A stretch of 29,982 nt of DNA, taken from NCBI GenBank assembly GCA_035284865.1, contig JAYKHL010000176.1, positions 1-29,982 on the forward strand, in the 5' to 3' direction. The position numbers and the translations under genes were made by a program. The DNA is from JAYKHL01 sp035284865 (lineage in GTDB: Bacteria; Cyanobacteriota; Sericytochromatia; S15B-MN24; JAQBPE01). Shown piece by piece: positions 1 through 6,394 of this stretch. Position 1 is the stretch's first letter. Every line of letters begins with the position of its first letter. The notes under the pieces are model-generated. The model searched no databases. It saw nothing but the letters and a program-made list of their open reading frames with translations, and had not been told where the DNA came from.

Positions 1-125
1 GGGCTCCGTTCATCGAGTTTGCCCTGCCCCACTACCGGGCCCAGCTGGCGGCAGGGGAAAGCAGCCTCAGGTTCGGCGACGAGTTGCTGTACCGCATCCC
101 GGCCGTGGAGCCCATTCAGGGCTGA
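1..125 (+). CDS. C-terminal fragment of an unrecognised protein
   Basis: An open frame enters from the left edge in frame 3 and ends at a TGA at 123-125. It gives about 40 residues ending in ...YRIPAVEPIQG. The codons are GC-rich at the third position like the neighbouring genes. I do not recognise the family from this tail. The last 10 bases overlap the stop end of the convergent membrane-protein gene at 116-601. The upstream part lies outside the window, so neither start nor function can be given. Confidence 0.5.
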   Translation, partial: APFIEFALPHYRAQLAAGESSLRFGDELLYRIPAVEPIQG

Positions 126-601
126 CCGGGGGCGTCGCCGACGTCACGTTTCAGGGTCAGCAGGTCCTCGGCAGCCCGGCGCCTCCGCCTGCCCGCCCGG
201 GGGGGGGGGGCCGCCGCGTTGACCCGCCGCCAGGCCCACCCGGCCAGCCCGGGCACCCGGGTGTAGGTGCCGGCGTAAGCCGCCCAGGCCCCCTGTCCCG
301 CGAGCACCACACCGCCGCCAATCACCAGCAAGAAGCCCACGCCCACGGTCAGGTTCAGCGCCAGGCCGATCCCCGGCAGGGCCCCCAGCAGGGCCGAGAG
401 GCCGCTGCCGAGGACCAGCAGCAGCGCCGCCCCGGCCTGCAGGCCAAGTGCCATGAAGGCGTGGAAGGCCAGCAGCCGGATCTCCCGCCGACGGGGTGAG
501 AGCAGGACGAAGGGGGCCACCCCCGGCAGGTAGGTCGCCGCAGCCAGGAGTCGCACGGCCTCCGTCCGGGGGCGCCGGTCGCGTCCATCGTCATCAAGCA
601 C
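116..601 (-). CDS. Small integral membrane protein, DUF4870/Tic20-like
   Basis: A minus-strand frame of about 161 residues read from a GTG at 601, with a purine-rich AGAGGT just upstream. The middle holds three to four hydrophobic segments (starting AVRLLAAATYLPG, then FHAFMALGLQAGAALLLVLG, then GIGLALNLTVGVGFLLVIGG). A basic loop (SPRRREIRLLAFHA) sits between the first two, a layout seen in DUF4870-type proteins. The frame is open further upstream to 853, but that part is basic, low-complexity and overlaps the recombinase promoter, so the shorter start is preferred. A run of 12 C on the coding strand (plus-strand G at 199-210) lies near the C-terminus; a one-base error there would change the tail after AAAPPP. 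The family assignment is tentative; membrane location is clear. Confidence 0.6.
   Translation of the reverse strand: MLDDDGRDRRPRTEAVRLLAAATYLPGVAPFVLLSPRRREIRLLAFHAFMALGLQAGAALLLVLGSGLSALLGALPGIGLALNLTVGVGFLLVIGGGVVLAGQGAWAAYAGTYTRVPGLAGWAWRRVNAAAPPPRAGRRRRRAAEDLLTLKRDVGDAPGQP
199..210. repeat. Homopolymer run of 12 G inside a coding region
   Basis: Twelve consecutive G on the plus strand inside the C-terminal part of the membrane-protein gene. Runs this long often slip during replication or are miscounted in sequencing. The three possible readings after the run give different short tails: an Arg-rich one of about 30 residues in the frame as given, and two shorter ones. Confidence 0.9.
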
Positions 602-698
602 CGTGGCACCTCTGCATCCTCGCGCCTCGCGCACGCTCAGTGTAGCCCGGGCCAGCCCCACCCCGCACGCCAGCCGTCCATCCCGAAGCGAGCACAGA

Positions 699-728
699 CT
701 TAAAACAAACTTAAAGCTCCCATAATGC
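699..728 (+). promoter_or_regulatory. Tandem 8-bp direct repeats abutting a -10-like hexamer
   Basis: CTTAAAAC at 699-706 and CTTAAAGC at 710-717 are separated by 3 bp, giving an 11-bp period. CATAAT at 721-726 follows after 3 bp and resembles a sigma70 -10 box. No good -35 hexamer is visible at 17 bp, so the repeats occupy the -35 zone. This is the geometry of an OmpR/PhoB-class activator site; cyanobacterial Pho boxes are also 8-bp CTTAA-type repeats with 3-bp gaps. It lies 112 bp before the recombinase-like gene. The rest of the gap (602-839) shows nothing else. Function is inferred. Confidence 0.4.
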
Positions 729-839
729 CGCCAGCGCAAGCCCCCAGCGACCTGTCGCGATAAGCACAGAAGCCAGGCCAGGCACCTGGACGGGCGCCCG
801 CGGGCACCCGAGCGCCAGGCCTCACAAGGAGACTCGCCC

Positions 840-1625
840 ATGTCGACCGTCATCGGCTACATCTGGCTGCCCCCCGAGCAGGGCGACGATCCACCCGCCG
901 TGCAGGCGGACACGGAGGCCATGCAAGCTTACTGCCGCGCCAACAGCATGAGCCTGCAGGGCGTGCGCGTGGACAGGGGCTCGCCGGGGCCTGCCCTCGA
1001 GCGGGCCGTGCTCGCGGAGGTCCTGAAGTGCGAGGGCGTGACGCTCATCGTGCCCACGCTGTCGGCGCTCGGGCGGCGCTTTCACGACGTGGCGACCGTG
1101 CTGTCAGAGATCAACTTCCGGGGCTCCCAGCTCGTGGCCGTGGCCGAGGACATTGACACGGCCCGCCCCGAGGGCCAGCAGCTGCTGAAGGTCTTCCTGT
1201 CGATCCCGCAAGTGGCCCGCTTCATGCGGTCGGCGCCAGCCGAGCCACCGAAGGTGTATGTCCGCAGCCGCGAGGTGCTTCACAACGGCGGCACCTGTCC
1301 GTACGGGTACACGCTGGACGAGGCCTCGAACCAGTTCCGGGTCCTCCCGCTCGAGGCGAACGTCGTGCGACGCATCTTCCGCGAACGCATCGCCGGGCGA
1401 AGCCTCCGGCAGATCGCCAACGACCTCACCCGTGACGGCATCGCCACCAAGCGCGGGGGACGCTGGCAAGCAAACACGGTCAAGACCATCCTGGAGAACA
1501 TCTTCTACACGGGCGCCTACCAGTGCCAGAACCGCATCTACGAGAACGACCACGAGGCCATCATCGGGGAGGAGTTGTTCAGACAGGTCAGCTCCAGCCC
1601 CGAGGTGGTCCAGATCCTGGCTTGA
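840..1625 (+). CDS. Serine-recombinase-family protein with degenerate active site
   Basis: A 261-residue protein with an N-terminal resolvase-like fold (about 1-130) and a Recombinase (PF07508-type) DNA-binding domain (about 150-250, from GTCPYGYTLDE through TGAYQCQNRIYENDHEAIIGEELF). AAGGAGA at 826-832 sits 7 bp before the ATG. In active family members the first motif reads GY-x-R-x-S; here it is GYIWLPP, so the Arg is Trp9 and the nucleophilic Ser is Pro11. The second motif, usually LDRLSR, is LSALGR, so Asp and Arg are Ser75 and Ala76. The Arg of the last position (R79) and the ALER motif remain. The protein also stops right after the Recombinase domain, without the usual zinc ribbon and coiled coil of large serine recombinases. 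The frame is intact and has its own terminator. It probably binds DNA but cannot cut it; a regulatory role is inference. Confidence 0.8.
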   Translation: MSTVIGYIWLPPEQGDDPPAVQADTEAMQAYCRANSMSLQGVRVDRGSPGPALERAVLAEVLKCEGVTLIVPTLSALGRRFHDVATVLSEINFRGSQLVAVAEDIDTARPEGQQLLKVFLSIPQVARFMRSAPAEPPKVYVRSREVLHNGGTCPYGYTLDEASNQFRVLPLEANVVRRIFRERIAGRSLRQIANDLTRDGIATKRGGRWQANTVKTILENIFYTGAYQCQNRIYENDHEAIIGEELFRQVSSSPEVVQILA

Positions 1626-1673
1626 CGGTTCAGGCTGTCTCAGGGCCCGACCAGCCAGCTCCAACCCGACCCC

Positions 1674-1700
1674 AGCCCCGCTGATGCGGGGCTTTTTTTT
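1674..1700 (+). terminator. Rho-independent terminator of the recombinase-like gene
   Basis: An 8-bp perfect stem, AGCCCCGC (1674-1681) and GCGGGGCT (1686-1693), closes a TGAT loop and runs into eight T (1693-1700). It lies about 50 bp after the stop codon and separates this gene from the peroxide operon. Confidence 0.92.
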
Positions 1701-1735
1701 GCCGGCTCCGGGGGCGGAGGGGGCCTCATCAGGGG

Positions 1736-1764
1736 TTGACTCCTTCCAGTTCTTTGCGTATTCT
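1736..1764 (+). promoter_or_regulatory. Sigma70-type promoter of the ahpC-ahpF-katG operon
   Basis: TTGACT (1736-1741) and TATTCT (1759-1764) are spaced by exactly 17 bp. The region is AT-rich in an otherwise very GC-rich sequence. Transcription should begin near 1771, inside the PerR-like operator, about 60 bp before the ahpC ATG. Confidence 0.85.
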
Positions 1765-1768
1765 ACTT

Positions 1769-1783
1769 TTATAATCATTCTAA
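1769..1783 (+). promoter_or_regulatory. PerR-type operator (Per box)
   Basis: TTATAATCATTCTAA matches the PerR consensus TTATAATNATTATAA at every defined position except one (C for A at 1780). It begins 5 bp after the -10 box and covers the predicted transcription start, where a repressor would block initiation. PerR is a Fur-family metal-dependent peroxide sensor, and ahpC, ahpF and katG are its standard targets. No perR gene lies in the window. Confidence 0.85.
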
Positions 1784-1829
1784 AGTGAGGGGCTCCGGGC
1801 ACCTCACCAACCCAAGGAGACCACGCAAG

Positions 1830-2399
1830 ATGAACCAGACCCCCATCAACTCCGAGGTGCTCCCCTTCAAGGCCAAGGCCTTCCACAACGGCACCTTCGT
1901 CGACGTCAGCGAGGCGACGCTCAAGGGCAAGTGGTCCGTCGTGTTCTTCTATCCGGCGGACTTCACCTTCATCTGCCCCACCGAGCTGGGTGATCTGGCC
2001 GACAACTACGCCGAGTTCCAGAAGCTGGGCGCCGAGATCTACGCGGTCTCCACCGACACCCACTTCACCCACAAGGCCTGGCACGACACCTCGCCGACCA
2101 TCCAGAAGATCGCCTTCCCGATGGTGGGTGACCCCACCGGCGCCATCACGCGGAACTTTGGCGTGATGATCGAGGAGGCGGGTCTGGCCGAGCGCGCGAC
2201 CTTCGTGCTGGACCCGGCGGGCAAGATCCAGCTCGTCGAGATCACCGCCGGCGGCATCGGCCGGGACGCCTCCGAGCTGCTTCGCAAGCTGAAGGCAGCC
2301 CAGTACGTGGCCTCCCACCCGGGTGAGGTCTGCCCCGCGAAGTGGCAAGAGGGTCAGGAGACCCTCGCTACCTCGCTGGACCTGGTCGGCAAAATCTGA
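1830..2399 (+). CDS. ahpC: Alkyl hydroperoxide reductase subunit C (typical 2-Cys peroxiredoxin)
   Basis: Reduces hydrogen peroxide and organic peroxides in the cytoplasm with electrons from AhpF. The 189-residue length fits AhpC (about 187). The peroxidatic Cys49 lies in FYPADFTFICPTEL and the resolving Cys168 in HPGEVCPAKW, the AhpC/Prx1 signature. AAGGAGA at 1814-1820 stands 9 bp before the ATG at 1830; an in-frame upstream ATG at 1785 has no such site and lies at the edge of the Per box, so the shorter start was taken. It is the first gene behind the Per box and promoter, followed by a strong hairpin and then ahpF. Induction by peroxide through loss of PerR binding is expected from the site. 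Confidence 0.98.
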   Translation: MNQTPINSEVLPFKAKAFHNGTFVDVSEATLKGKWSVVFFYPADFTFICPTELGDLADNYAEFQKLGAEIYAVSTDTHFTHKAWHDTSPTIQKIAFPMVGDPTGAITRNFGVMIEEAGLAERATFVLDPAGKIQLVEITAGGIGRDASELLRKLKAAQYVASHPGEVCPAKWQEGQETLATSLDLVGKI

Positions 2400-2406
2400 C
2401 CACGCC

Positions 2407-2437
2407 AAGGCCTCCCGCCCCCGTGGCGGGAGGCCTT
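2407..2437 (+). terminator. Hairpin between ahpC and ahpF (partial terminator or 3' stabiliser)
   Basis: A perfect 13-bp stem, AAGGCCTCCCGCC (2407-2419) with GGCGGGAGGCCTT (2425-2437), and a 5-nt loop. The stem ends in TTGTTGAT, not a clean T-run, so read-through is likely. It follows the ahpC stop by 7 bp and precedes ahpF by 33 bp. This would let ahpC accumulate above ahpF; the mechanism is inferred. Confidence 0.7.
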
Positions 2438-2470
2438 GTTGATCCCGCCCCTTGTGGAGGACCGGACCAA

Positions 2471-4033
2471 GTGCTGGATGACGCCATCAGGACCCAACTG
2501 ACCACCTACCTGGGGATGCTTCGGGAACCCATCGAACTGGTGGCCTCGCTGGACGACAGCGACGCCTCTCGGGACGTCCGTGCCCTGCTGCAGGAGCTGG
2601 CGGCCGCCTCGAGCCGGGTGACGGTGCGGGAGGACGGGGACGCGCCGCGGCGTCCGTCTTTCACGGTGGCTCGGCCCGGCGAGCCGGGGCGCCTCCACTT
2701 CGCGGGCCTGCCCCTCGGACACGAGTTCACGTCCCTCGTGCTCGCCCTGCTCCATACCGGCGGGCATCCCCCCAAGGTGTCCGGGGAGACGCTCGACCGC
2801 GTTCGCAGGCTGGAGGGGCCGCACCGAGCGGAGGTCTTCGTGTCGCTCGCGTGCCACAACTGTCCAGACGTGGTTCAAGCCTTCAACCTCATCGCGGCCC
2901 ACAACCCGGCCTTCGAGGCCACGATGGTGGACGGCGGCGTGCACCGCAGCGAGGTCGAGGCGCGCGGGGTCATGGCGGTGCCGGCGGTGTTTCTCGACGG
3001 GGAGCCCTTCGGCCAGGGCCGCATGAGCCTCGAGGAAATTCTGGACAAGCTGGACACGGCGGGCAAGACCGAAGAGGCCGCGCGGCTGTCTGCCAAGGAG
3101 CCTTTCGACGTCTTGGTGGTGGGCGGCGGCCCCGCCGGCGCGGCAGCCGCTATCTACGCGGCCCGCAAGGGCATCCGCACGGGTGTCGTGGCGGAGCGGT
3201 TCGGTGGCCAGCTGCTGGACACGGTGGGGATCGAGAACTTCATCTCCGTCCCCCACACGGAGGGCGAACGGCTCGCCCGCTCCCTCGAGGAGCACGTCAA
3301 GACCTACGAGGTCGACGTGATGTACGCCCAGCGCGCCGAGGCACTCATCCCGGGAGCCGGGCTCCACGAACTCCGGCTCGCCGAAGGCGCGACCCTGAGG
3401 GCCCGCACCGTCATCCTGGCCACCGGCGCTCGGTGGCGGGAGCTTCAGGTGCCGGGAGAGGCTGCCTACCGCACAAAGGGCGTCACGTTCTGCCCACACT
3501 GCGATGGCCCTCTGTTCCAGGGCAAGCGGGTGGCCGTCATTGGGGGTGGCAACTCCGGGGTGGAGGCAGCCATCGACCTCGCCGGCATCGTGGCTCACGT
3601 CACGCTGCTGGAGTTCGGCGGCGAGTTACGGGCCGACGCCGTGCTGCAGCAGAAGCTGCGCAGCCTGGCGAACGTCACGGTGCTGCAAAACGCCCAGACC
3701 ACGGAGGTGCTGGGCAACGGCTCTCACGTCACCGGGTTGGCTTACACCGACCGGACGAGCAACACCAGCCACGCGCTGGACCTTGATGGGGTGTTCGTGC
3801 AGATCGGGTTGCTCCCCAACACGGCCTGGCTCGGTGACACGTTGAAGCTGTCCAGGTACGGCGAGATCGAGGTGGATGTGCGCGGCCAGACGTCGGTACC
3901 GGGCGTCTTCGCTGCGGGAGACTGCACCACGGTGCCGTACAAGCAAATCATCGTCGCCATGGGTGAGGGCACCAAGGCCAGCCTGGCCGCCTTCGACCAC
4001 CTCATACGCAGCTCGGTGCCGGAGGCGAACTGA
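2471..4033 (+). CDS. ahpF: Alkyl hydroperoxide reductase subunit F (NADH:peroxiredoxin reductase)
   Basis: Flavoprotein that passes electrons from NADH through its own thioredoxin-like domain to AhpC. From the GTG at 2471 it has 520 residues, against 521 in E. coli. GGAGG at 2456-2460 lies 10 bp upstream, and the first residues (LDDAIRTQLTTYL) match the usual AhpF N-terminus; the longer open frame starting inside ahpC is not credible. The N-terminal tandem thioredoxin folds (about 1-195) carry C128-HN-C131. The FAD site is VVGGGPAGAAAAIYAARKG, the thioredoxin-reductase-type redox pair is C341-PH-C344, the NAD site is AVIGGGNSGVEAA, and the C-terminal FAD motif is VFAAGDCTTVPYKQ. All redox cysteines are present. 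It is second in the Per-box operon, 54 bp before katG. The sequence reads very close to proteobacterial AhpF, which may reflect transfer or strong conservation. Confidence 0.98.
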   Translation: MLDDAIRTQLTTYLGMLREPIELVASLDDSDASRDVRALLQELAAASSRVTVREDGDAPRRPSFTVARPGEPGRLHFAGLPLGHEFTSLVLALLHTGGHPPKVSGETLDRVRRLEGPHRAEVFVSLACHNCPDVVQAFNLIAAHNPAFEATMVDGGVHRSEVEARGVMAVPAVFLDGEPFGQGRMSLEEILDKLDTAGKTEEAARLSAKEPFDVLVVGGGPAGAAAAIYAARKGIRTGVVAERFGGQLLDTVGIENFISVPHTEGERLARSLEEHVKTYEVDVMYAQRAEALIPGAGLHELRLAEGATLRARTVILATGARWRELQVPGEAAYRTKGVTFCPHCDGPLFQGKRVAVIGGGNSGVEAAIDLAGIVAHVTLLEFGGELRADAVLQQKLRSLANVTVLQNAQTTEVLGNGSHVTGLAYTDRTSNTSHALDLDGVFVQIGLLPNTAWLGDTLKLSRYGEIEVDVRGQTSVPGVFAAGDCTTVPYKQIIVAMGEGTKASLAAFDHLIRSSVPEAN

Positions 4034-4087
4034 CGCTGTTCCGGCTCTTGTGAACCACCATCTTGTATACGAGGAGGTATCCAACAG

Positions 4088-6298
4088 ATGGTCCGCAGAA
4101 CGCTCCTGGCGGCCGCCATCCTGGCCGGCACAGCCAGCCAACTGGCCATGGCGAACCCGGCTCTCGCTGCCGCTATGTCGCCTCAGGATTGGTGGCCGCA
4201 GCGCCTGAACCTGCAGCCCCTTCGCCAGCATGCGGCCGAATCCGACCCGATGGGGCCGAATTTCGACTACATCCGCGAGTTCAAGACCCTCGACCTCAAT
4301 GCGGTCAAGCAAGACATCCGGGCTCTAATGACGCGCTCCCAGGACTGGTGGCCCGCGGAGTACGGCCACTACGGCCCGTTCTTCGTGCGGATGGCGTGGC
4401 ACTCGGCCGGCACATACCGCACCTGGGATGGCAGAGGTGGCGCTGACGGAGGCCAGTTGCGCTTTGAGCCGCAAAACAGCTGGCCTGACAACGTCAACCT
4501 CGACAAGGCCCGTCGGCTGCTCTGGCCCATCAAGCAAAAGTACGGGCGAAAGCTGTCCTGGGCCGACCTGATGGTGCTCACGGGGAACGTGGCGCTCGAG
4601 TCGATGGGCTTCAAGACCATCGGCTTCTCGGGTGGCCGCGTCGACCAGTGGGAGCCGGACTGGGTCTACTGGGGGCCCGAGGCGGAGTTCCTGGCCGACA
4701 AGCGGCACGCCGGGGACCGCAAGCTGGAGAAGCCCCTGGGCGCGGTCCAGATGGGGCTGATCTACGTCAACCCCGAGGGCCCCAACGGCAACCCCGATCC
4801 CCTCGCGGCAGCCAAGGACATCCGGGAAACCTTCGGCCGGATGGCCATGAACGACGAGGAGACGGTGGCGCTGATCGCCGGCGGTCACACCTTCGGCAAG
4901 GCGCACGGCGCACACAAGCCCGCCGGGAACGTGGGACCCGAGCCTGCGGCGGCAGGGCTCGAAGAGCAGAGCTTCGGATGGCGGAACTCCCGCGGCAAGG
5001 GTCACTCGGAAGACACCGTCACCAGCGGCCTGGAGGGCGCCTGGACGGCCCTGCCCACGCGCTGGACCTCGCTGTACCTTGAGAACCTCTTCACCCACGA
5101 CTGGGTGCAGACCCGCAGCCCGGCGGGGGCGATCCAGTGGATCCCGGCCGGTGGGAAGGCTGCGAACACCGTCCCGGATGCCCACGTCCCTGGCAAGACC
5201 CACGCCCCGATCATGTTCACCACCGACCTCGCGCTGAGGTTCGACCCGAGCTATAAGCAGATAGCCGAGCGATTCCGCAAGGATCCCAAGGCGTTCGAGC
5301 AGGCGTTCGCCCGGGCTTGGTTCAAGCTCACGCACCGCGACATGGGCCCGCGCACCCGCTATGTGGGCAGCCAGGTGCCCAAGGAGGTCTTCACCTGGCA
5401 GGATCCCGTGCCCGCCGTCACGCACAAGCTGATCGACGCCCGGGACATCGCACGGCTGAAGGCCGAAATCCTGAAGTCCGGCCTCTCCACGTCCGAGCTG
5501 GTCAAGGCGGCCTGGGCTTCGGCCTCAACCTTCCGCGACACGGATTTCCGCGGCGGCGCTAACGGTGCGCGCCTGCGGCTGGACCCGCAGCGGAACTGGG
5601 AGGTGAACGACCCGAAGGAGCTCGCAAGGGTGCTGCAGCGCCTCGAGGGCCTCCAGAAGGCCTTCAACAACCGCGCCACCGGCGGCAAGCGCGTGTCACT
5701 GGCCGACGTCGTCGTGCTGGGGGGCGCCGCTGCGATCGAGCAAGCGGCCCGCAAGGCCGGGCACAAGATCCAGGTGCCGTTCAAGCCTGGGCGCACCGAC
5801 GCCAGCCAGGCCCAGACGGACGTGCACTCCTTCGACTTCCTCAAGCCCACGGCCGACGGCTTCCGCAACTACTATGCCAAGGACGCCCGGCTCTCCCCGG
5901 CCGAGATGCTGGTTGAGAAAGCCGACACCCTCTCCCTCACGGTGCCCGAGATGACGGTGCTGGTGGGTGGAATGCGCGTCCTCCAGGCCAACGCCGGCGG
6001 CACGCGCCACGGCGTGTTCACCACGCGGCCTGGCGCGCTGACCAACGACTTCTTCGTGAACCTGCTCGACATGAAGACGAAGTGGTCGAAGGCCAACGGC
6101 GACGGGACCTTCTATGAAGGTCACGACCGGAAGTCGGGCAAGCTCAAGTGGACGGGCACGCCTGTGGACCTGATCTTCGGCTCGAACTCGGAGCTGAGGG
6201 CGGTGGCGGAGGTCTACGGGGCCAACGACGGGCGGGAGAAGTTCGTGCGCGACTTCGTGGCAGCCTGGTCCAAGGTGATGGAACTCGACCGGATCTGA
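4088..6298 (+). CDS. katG: Catalase-peroxidase with N-terminal signal peptide
   Basis: Bifunctional haem enzyme that dismutates hydrogen peroxide and also acts as a peroxidase. The 736 residues contain both the active N-terminal and the haem-free C-terminal peroxidase-like halves. Distal R101, W104 and H105 lie in RMAWHSAGTYR. The proximal haem ligand is H267 in GGHTFGKAHG. The Trp-Tyr-Met crosslink partners are present as W104, Y226 (IYVNPEG) and M252 (GRMAMND). GAGGAGGT at 4071-4078 fixes the ATG at 4088. The first 29 residues are a Sec-type signal: RR near the start, a hydrophobic core (LLAAAILAG) and an Ala-rich cleavage zone (NPALAAA) just before the usual KatG start (DWWPQRLNL). It is therefore probably periplasmic, unlike AhpC/AhpF in the same operon. 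Cytoplasmic KatG is commoner, though exported forms are known. Confidence 0.97.
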   Translation: MVRRTLLAAAILAGTASQLAMANPALAAAMSPQDWWPQRLNLQPLRQHAAESDPMGPNFDYIREFKTLDLNAVKQDIRALMTRSQDWWPAEYGHYGPFFVRMAWHSAGTYRTWDGRGGADGGQLRFEPQNSWPDNVNLDKARRLLWPIKQKYGRKLSWADLMVLTGNVALESMGFKTIGFSGGRVDQWEPDWVYWGPEAEFLADKRHAGDRKLEKPLGAVQMGLIYVNPEGPNGNPDPLAAAKDIRETFGRMAMNDEETVALIAGGHTFGKAHGAHKPAGNVGPEPAAAGLEEQSFGWRNSRGKGHSEDTVTSGLEGAWTALPTRWTSLYLENLFTHDWVQTRSPAGAIQWIPAGGKAANTVPDAHVPGKTHAPIMFTTDLALRFDPSYKQIAERFRKDPKAFEQAFARAWFKLTHRDMGPRTRYVGSQVPKEVFTWQDPVPAVTHKLIDARDIARLKAEILKSGLSTSELVKAAWASASTFRDTDFRGGANGARLRLDPQRNWEVNDPKELARVLQRLEGLQKAFNNRATGGKRVSLADVVVLGGAAAIEQAARKAGHKIQVPFKPGRTDASQAQTDVHSFDFLKPTADGFRNYYAKDARLSPAEMLVEKADTLSLTVPEMTVLVGGMRVLQANAGGTRHGVFTTRPGALTNDFFVNLLDMKTKWSKANGDGTFYEGHDRKSGKLKWTGTPVDLIFGSNSELRAVAEVYGANDGREKFVRDFVAAWSKVMELDRI

Positions 6299-6304
6299 GC
6301 CAGG

Positions 6305-6330
6305 TCGGGCGCCCCCTCAGCGGCGCCCGA
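6305..6330 (+). terminator. Hairpin after katG
   Basis: TCGGGCGCC (6305-6313) pairs with GGCGCCCGA (6322-6330), a 9-bp perfect stem starting 7 bp after the katG stop. No T-run follows. It is the first of two hairpins between katG and the convergent carboxypeptidase gene. Confidence 0.5.
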
Positions 6331-6340
6331 CATCCGCCAG

Positions 6341-6373
6341 AAGGCCCCCCGGACCAGCGGTCCGGGGGGCCTT
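6341..6373. terminator. 15-bp hairpin between convergent katG and the carboxypeptidase gene
   Basis: AAGGCCCCCCGGACC (6341-6355) and GGTCCGGGGGGCCTT (6359-6373) form a perfect 15-bp stem with a 3-nt loop. It sits in the middle of the convergent gap and could stop transcription from either side. The flanks lack a proper T-run. Confidence 0.65.
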
Positions 6374-6394
6374 GCCAGCAGAAAGGCCGAAGCC

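Noticed and set aside
4763..4990. Suspected loss of the Met of the KatG Trp-Tyr-Met crosslink, because none occurs near the FGWRNS segment
   Set aside because: Counting 26 residues from Tyr226, the spacing in known KatGs, lands on Met252 in GRMAMND, so the crosslink set is complete.
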